From Actinomycetota bacterium (GTDB lineage Bacteria > Actinomycetota > Humimicrobiia > Humimicrobiales > Humimicrobiaceae): a stretch of 7,758 bases of DNA. The position numbers were made by a program, and so were the translations under genes. This document shows positions 5,344 through 7,758 of this stretch, one piece after another. How positions within the stretch are numbered: the first letter of the stretch is position 1; every line of letters starts with the position of its first letter. The DNA lies in the NCBI GenBank assembly GCA_016870675.1, contig VGAU01000076.1, forward strand, positions 1 to 7,758, in the 5' to 3' direction. The notes under the pieces are model-generated. The model searched no databases. It was not told the DNA's origin and was given only the letters and a program-made list of their open reading frames with translations.

Positions 5344-5460
5344 TCAGTGGTCCTTTTCATCATATTCTTTAATTTCATATCCCAAACTTTTAAAATACGA
5401 GAATAAGAAATTCGTTCTATGAAATTCTTGTGATTTGTTTTTATTTCTTTTGTTGATAAA
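5344..5460 (-). pseudogene. Unidentified C-terminal protein fragment
   Basis: After the DUF2099 stop codon, the same frame stays open and reads ...FLFSYFKSLGYEIKEYDEKD, then H and TGA (5344-5346); past the TGA it continues LLVLKKIVEIIKNE. The shape (helix, LGYEI.E..EKDHW.LLVLKK) is like the last helix and strand of a TusA/SirA-like sulfurtransferase or of a small methyltransferase, with TGA perhaps replacing a TGG Trp codon. There is no start codon or ribosome binding site, so it is probably debris. This identification is a guess; the rest of 5307-5343 is AT-rich with nothing recognisable. Confidence 0.25.
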
Positions 5461-6492
5461 TCAAGAATAAATTTCATTTAAAACTGGCTCCTTTTTGTGT
5501 CTTATTGGTAGTCTAGCTTCATTAAAGCATACATTGAAATTCCCCATTTTTATCTTTTTACCTTTACAACCACCGGCAATAATATATTGTTTATTTAGAT
5601 TCAGACTTTTTATGAATTCTTTATGAGAGCTATAATTGCTAACCAGATCAAGCCCTTTTCTGGTCAGAACAAAAACAGGTATTTTCTTTGAAAGCTGCAT
5701 TATAGCCTTCTTTCCTATCACCATTCTTAATTCTTTGGATCCACAGCTCCATACAACATCAGCATATTTCCCAATTTCTTGAATTTTATTCTTATTTAAA
5801 CCAGTAGTACAAACCACTAAAGATGTTAACGATATTTTTAAATCACTTTCTATTTTTCCTATCATATTTACAGGAACATCCATCGAGGCATTAATGGTAA
5901 CTGCAATTCTCTTGTACCCCAGAGAGGCTGCTTTTTCTATCCCCTTTATCTGATCGATGGTACCATCTTGAGAAATCACATATGAACCCGTTTTCTCAAG
6001 CTTTCTTATTATTCCTTTGATTGGAGATGTATAGAAAATTCCATTCATACGTGCTCCCACACCCTGAACAATTTCCGGCTTATTTACAATCACCGTACCT
6101 GCTCCATCGCAAACGACAACAGCTGCATCGATGGACTTTTTTTTCAAAGCATACATTAGAATCTCCGAAGCTCCATATGGTATAGCTATATCTTTACTAA
6201 ATAATTCACGCTTTTCTGTAAAATAGCCAAATTCAGATATTTTCGATTCTATCGCTCTTTTTATAACTTCTTTAATCAAAGATGGATTACCTGATAAATT
6301 TATATTTTTATATAAAAAACCAGCAAGGGGACAATATGTCATACAAGGATTTGTAACTTCAATTACTCTGCCATTTGATATAACAACATATGAAGAATAA
6401 AATCTTATAATGTGTAAATCCCTATAGCAAGCCCTTTTAATATATTTTACGTCTCCAATCTGATTTAACAGTCTCTTAATTGTAATGTTCAT
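5461..6492 (-). CDS. DUF2099 family protein (methanogenesis marker protein 8)
   Basis: A 343-residue cytosolic protein that I recognise as DUF2099 / methanogenesis marker 8, a family of unknown biochemical role first noticed in methanogens and also found in various anaerobic bacteria. Recognisable blocks: VVISNGRVIEV (36-46), CMTYCPLAG (50-58), IPYGASEILMYAL (104-116), VVCDGAGTVIVNKPEIVQGV (126-145), TSPIKGIIRKLE (155-166), GTIDQIKGIEKAASLGYKRI (177-196) and DVVWSCGSKELR (245-256). Cysteines at 22, 50, 54, 128, 228, 250, 309 and 322 leave room for a metal or Fe-S site, which is inference. The ATG overlaps the fmdB stop by one base (TAATG), so it is co-translated with the zinc-ribbon protein and is probably in one transcript with the MinD ATPase. 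Start choice is supported by this overlap; its own Shine-Dalgarno is weak. Confidence 0.85.
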   Translation of the reverse strand: MNITIKRLLNQIGDVKYIKRACYRDLHIIRFYSSYVVISNGRVIEVTNPCMTYCPLAGFLYKNINLSGNPSLIKEVIKRAIESKISEFGYFTEKRELFSKDIAIPYGASEILMYALKKKSIDAAVVVCDGAGTVIVNKPEIVQGVGARMNGIFYTSPIKGIIRKLEKTGSYVISQDGTIDQIKGIEKAASLGYKRIAVTINASMDVPVNMIGKIESDLKISLTSLVVCTTGLNKNKIQEIGKYADVVWSCGSKELRMVIGKKAIMQLSKKIPVFVLTRKGLDLVSNYSSHKEFIKSLNLNKQYIIAGGCKGKKIKMGNFNVCFNEARLPIRHKKEPVLNEIYS

Positions 6493-6758
6493 TATCTTTT
6501 GCAGGTTCCATCATCTGAACAAGGCGGCTCGTCACATCGTTCAGTTCTTCCACAGCAGGTTCTGCCAGAAAAGCTGCTATTCCTGTAATCCGTGCTGTAG
6601 AAACCTTTTCCTTTGAGAATAACTCCCATACCGGTACCGATTACTCTTCTCAATTCCTTACCACATCGGGGACATTCTTTAATGGGAGAGTCATTAATAT
6701 TTTGAAATTTCTCAATTTTATATCCGCAACTTTCGCAGATATATTCATATGTCGGCAT
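6492..6758 (-). CDS. FmdB-family zinc-ribbon protein
   Basis: An 88-residue protein starting MPTYEYICESCGYKIEKFQ, the hallmark of the FmdB/regulatory zinc-ribbon family. C8-x2-C11 and C29-x2-C32 make the zinc ribbon; the GMGVILKGKGFYSTDYR stretch (43-59) is the conserved FmdB continuation. The tail SGRTCCGRTERCDEPPCSDD adds C68, C69, C75, C80 and C86, a second cysteine cluster common to a subset of the family. FmdB was named from a formylmethanofuran/formamidase context and proposed as regulatory; its real role is not established. It lies between the MinD ATPase (46-base gap) and the DUF2099 gene (1-base overlap). The GGAGG at 5 bases before ATG is the best ribosome binding site in the window, suggesting high expression. 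Confidence 0.9.
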   Translation of the reverse strand: MPTYEYICESCGYKIEKFQNINDSPIKECPRCGKELRRVIGTGMGVILKGKGFYSTDYRNSSFSGRTCCGRTERCDEPPCSDDGTCKR

Positions 6759-6804
6759 AATTACCTCCGCGCTTTACTTATCTTTTTGCCTTCATTCTTT
6801 TAAG

Positions 6805-7674
6805 TTAATTTGCTCTCTCTAATTCTTCCTCAAGCAGTCTCCATATTGTGCGTAGTGTTTTTGTAACCTGATTATTTGAATATTCTATTATTGTTTTTCC
6901 CTCAACAATTGAATTTACCACCGCTTTATCAAAAATTACCTTACCAAGGATTTTAATATTTTTATCTTTAAACCAGCGCTCTATTTTTTCAGTTATATCA
7001 CAATTCAAATCGCACTTATTTATTATTACTTTTACTGGGACATTAAAGTGTTCGGTAACACCAAGCACTCTTTTAGCGTCATGCAATCCTGATAGTGTTG
7101 GCTCAATTACTATTACAGCACAATCCACGCCCGTAATAGAAGCAATTACAGGACAGCCTATACCCGGCGAACCATCTATAATAATCCACTTATAATTTTT
7201 GCTTTCAGCAATTTCCTTTGCTTTTTGCCTGACCAGAGAAACCAGCTTTCCTGAATTTTCCTCGGCAATGCCTAATCTGGCATGAACCAATGGACCAAAT
7301 CTGGTGTCAGATATGAACCATTCACCGGAAGTATTTGCTTTCATCTCTATAGCATTTTGTGGACAAACCAAACTGCAAAATCCACAACCATCGCAGGAAA
7401 TAGGATCAATGGTAAAATCTTCTCTTACAGCTTCAAACCTGCATACTGTTTTACAGACGCCACAACCATCACAGCGTTCCTTGTGTGTGAAAGCTGTAAC
7501 ACCACTCTTGAAAACATATGACTGTTTTATTTCAGGATCAAGTATTAAATGCAAATCCGCCGCATCCACATCACAGTCAGCCATAACCTTATCTTTGGCT
7601 AACGCAGCAAATGCACCGGTAATAACTGTTTTTCCTGTGCCACCCTTTCCACTTATAATAACAATCTGCTTCAT
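6805..7674 (-). CDS. MinD-superfamily P-loop ATPase with inserted two-cluster ferredoxin domain
   Basis: A 289-residue cytosolic ATPase of the MinD/Mrp/NBP35-like group. It starts MKQIVIISGKGGTGKT with a deviant Walker A (GKGGTGKT, 9-16), followed by the switch DCDVDAADLHL (33-43). Residues 65-112 are an inserted ferredoxin domain: C68, C71, C74, C78 and C94, C97, C100, C104, enough for two [4Fe-4S] clusters. WIIIDGSPGIGCPVIASITG (163-182) is the Walker B/switch II region and VIINKCDLN (216-224) the nucleotide-base motif. Such proteins usually occur as adjacent pairs beside NifX/NifB-like proteins and are thought to act in Fe-S or metallocofactor assembly; only one copy is visible here, but the window ends just upstream. 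AAAGG lies 8 bases before the ATG. First visible gene of the operon with fmdB and DUF2099. Confidence 0.92.
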   Translation of the reverse strand: MKQIVIISGKGGTGKTVITGAFAALAKDKVMADCDVDAADLHLILDPEIKQSYVFKSGVTAFTHKERCDGCGVCKTVCRFEAVREDFTIDPISCDGCGFCSLVCPQNAIEMKANTSGEWFISDTRFGPLVHARLGIAEENSGKLVSLVRQKAKEIAESKNYKWIIIDGSPGIGCPVIASITGVDCAVIVIEPTLSGLHDAKRVLGVTEHFNVPVKVIINKCDLNCDITEKIERWFKDKNIKILGKVIFDKAVVNSIVEGKTIIEYSNNQVTKTLRTIWRLLEEELERAN

Positions 7675-7720
7675 CTTTATTACCTTTTGTTAATTTCTTC
7701 TATTTTTATTACCTTCGATT

Positions 7721-7758
7721 TTATTTTATCCTCAACCAATTTTTACCTTGTTTTATAT
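7721..7758 (-). other. Possible C-terminal tail of an upstream gene
   Basis: The minus-strand frame entering at the window edge reads IKQGKNWLRIK and stops at TAA 7721-7723, 46 bases before the MinD ATPase start. This could be the end of an upstream operon gene, perhaps a sister ATPase or NifX-like protein, but eleven residues cannot identify it. Other frames close earlier or are no better. No clear promoter is seen in 7675-7720. Confidence 0.25.

Noticed and set aside
5344..5346. TGA recoding (Trp or selenocysteine) suggested by the interrupted KDH-stop-LLVLKK
   Set aside because: nikM, the antitoxin and DUF2099 all end at TGA at sensible positions with neighbours overlapping, and TGG is used for Trp; no SECIS-like context was seen and the flanking genes are broken, so a plain stop in debris is simpler.
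7282..7693. Two plus-strand open frames opposite the MinD ATPase
   Set aside because: The minus frame carries Walker A and eight ferredoxin cysteines in perfect spacing, so these are shadows.

Overview
The window looks like the chromosome of a low-GC (about one third G+C by eye), anaerobic bacterium. Bacterial rather than archaeal origin is suggested by a type III pantothenate kinase (coaX), good Shine-Dalgarno sites (for example GGAGG before the FmdB gene, AGGAG before nikM) and a near-consensus sigma70-type promoter at 1036-1065. Anaerobic life is suggested by a two-cluster ferredoxin-type MinD ATPase, a DUF2099 (methanogenesis marker 8) protein, a MetF remnant and a dedicated nickel importer. 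The phylum cannot be fixed from this sequence. Every supported gene is on the minus strand, so transcription runs from high to low coordinates.

In transcription order: (1) 7674-5461 is a tight three-gene operon: MinD-superfamily ATPase with an inserted 2x[4Fe-4S] ferredoxin domain, FmdB-type zinc-ribbon protein, and DUF2099 protein, the last two overlapping by one base (TAATG). (2) 5460-4463 is a stretch of decaying genes: an unidentified C-terminal tail (5344-5460), the first ~53 codons of a metallo-beta-lactamase-fold protein (5145-5306), the N-terminal half of a methylenetetrahydrofolate reductase (MetF), and, fused to it out of frame, the C-terminal end of a probable SAM-dependent methyltransferase. 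(3) 4382-1641 is a complete ECF-type nickel transporter operon nikMNQO (cbiMNQO-like), preceded by a perfect GTGTTAC-N14-GTAACAC inverted repeat that matches a NikR operator and overlaps the likely -10 element. (4) 1549-1101 is a twice-deleted tnpB of the IS200/IS605 (IS1341) group, which still has its zinc ribbon, terminal RuvC motif and right-end hairpin. (5) 1065-436 is a type II toxin-antitoxin operon with its own promoter; the RelE-like toxin carries a five-cysteine insertion. (6) 294-1 is the start of coaX, cut by the window edge.

How the parts may connect: the nickel importer would supply Ni to nickel enzymes elsewhere, under NikR feedback. The MinD/FmdB/DUF2099 operon looks like a metallocofactor or enzyme-maturation module, but its substrate is unknown. 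The decayed genes, tnpB remnant and toxin-antitoxin pair mark the rest as a region of turnover. The most unusual items are the bacterial DUF2099 operon, the MetF/methyltransferase deletion chimera, the zinc-finger-like RelE toxin, and the tnpB fossil whose guide-RNA-like right end lies just upstream of the toxin-antitoxin promoter.
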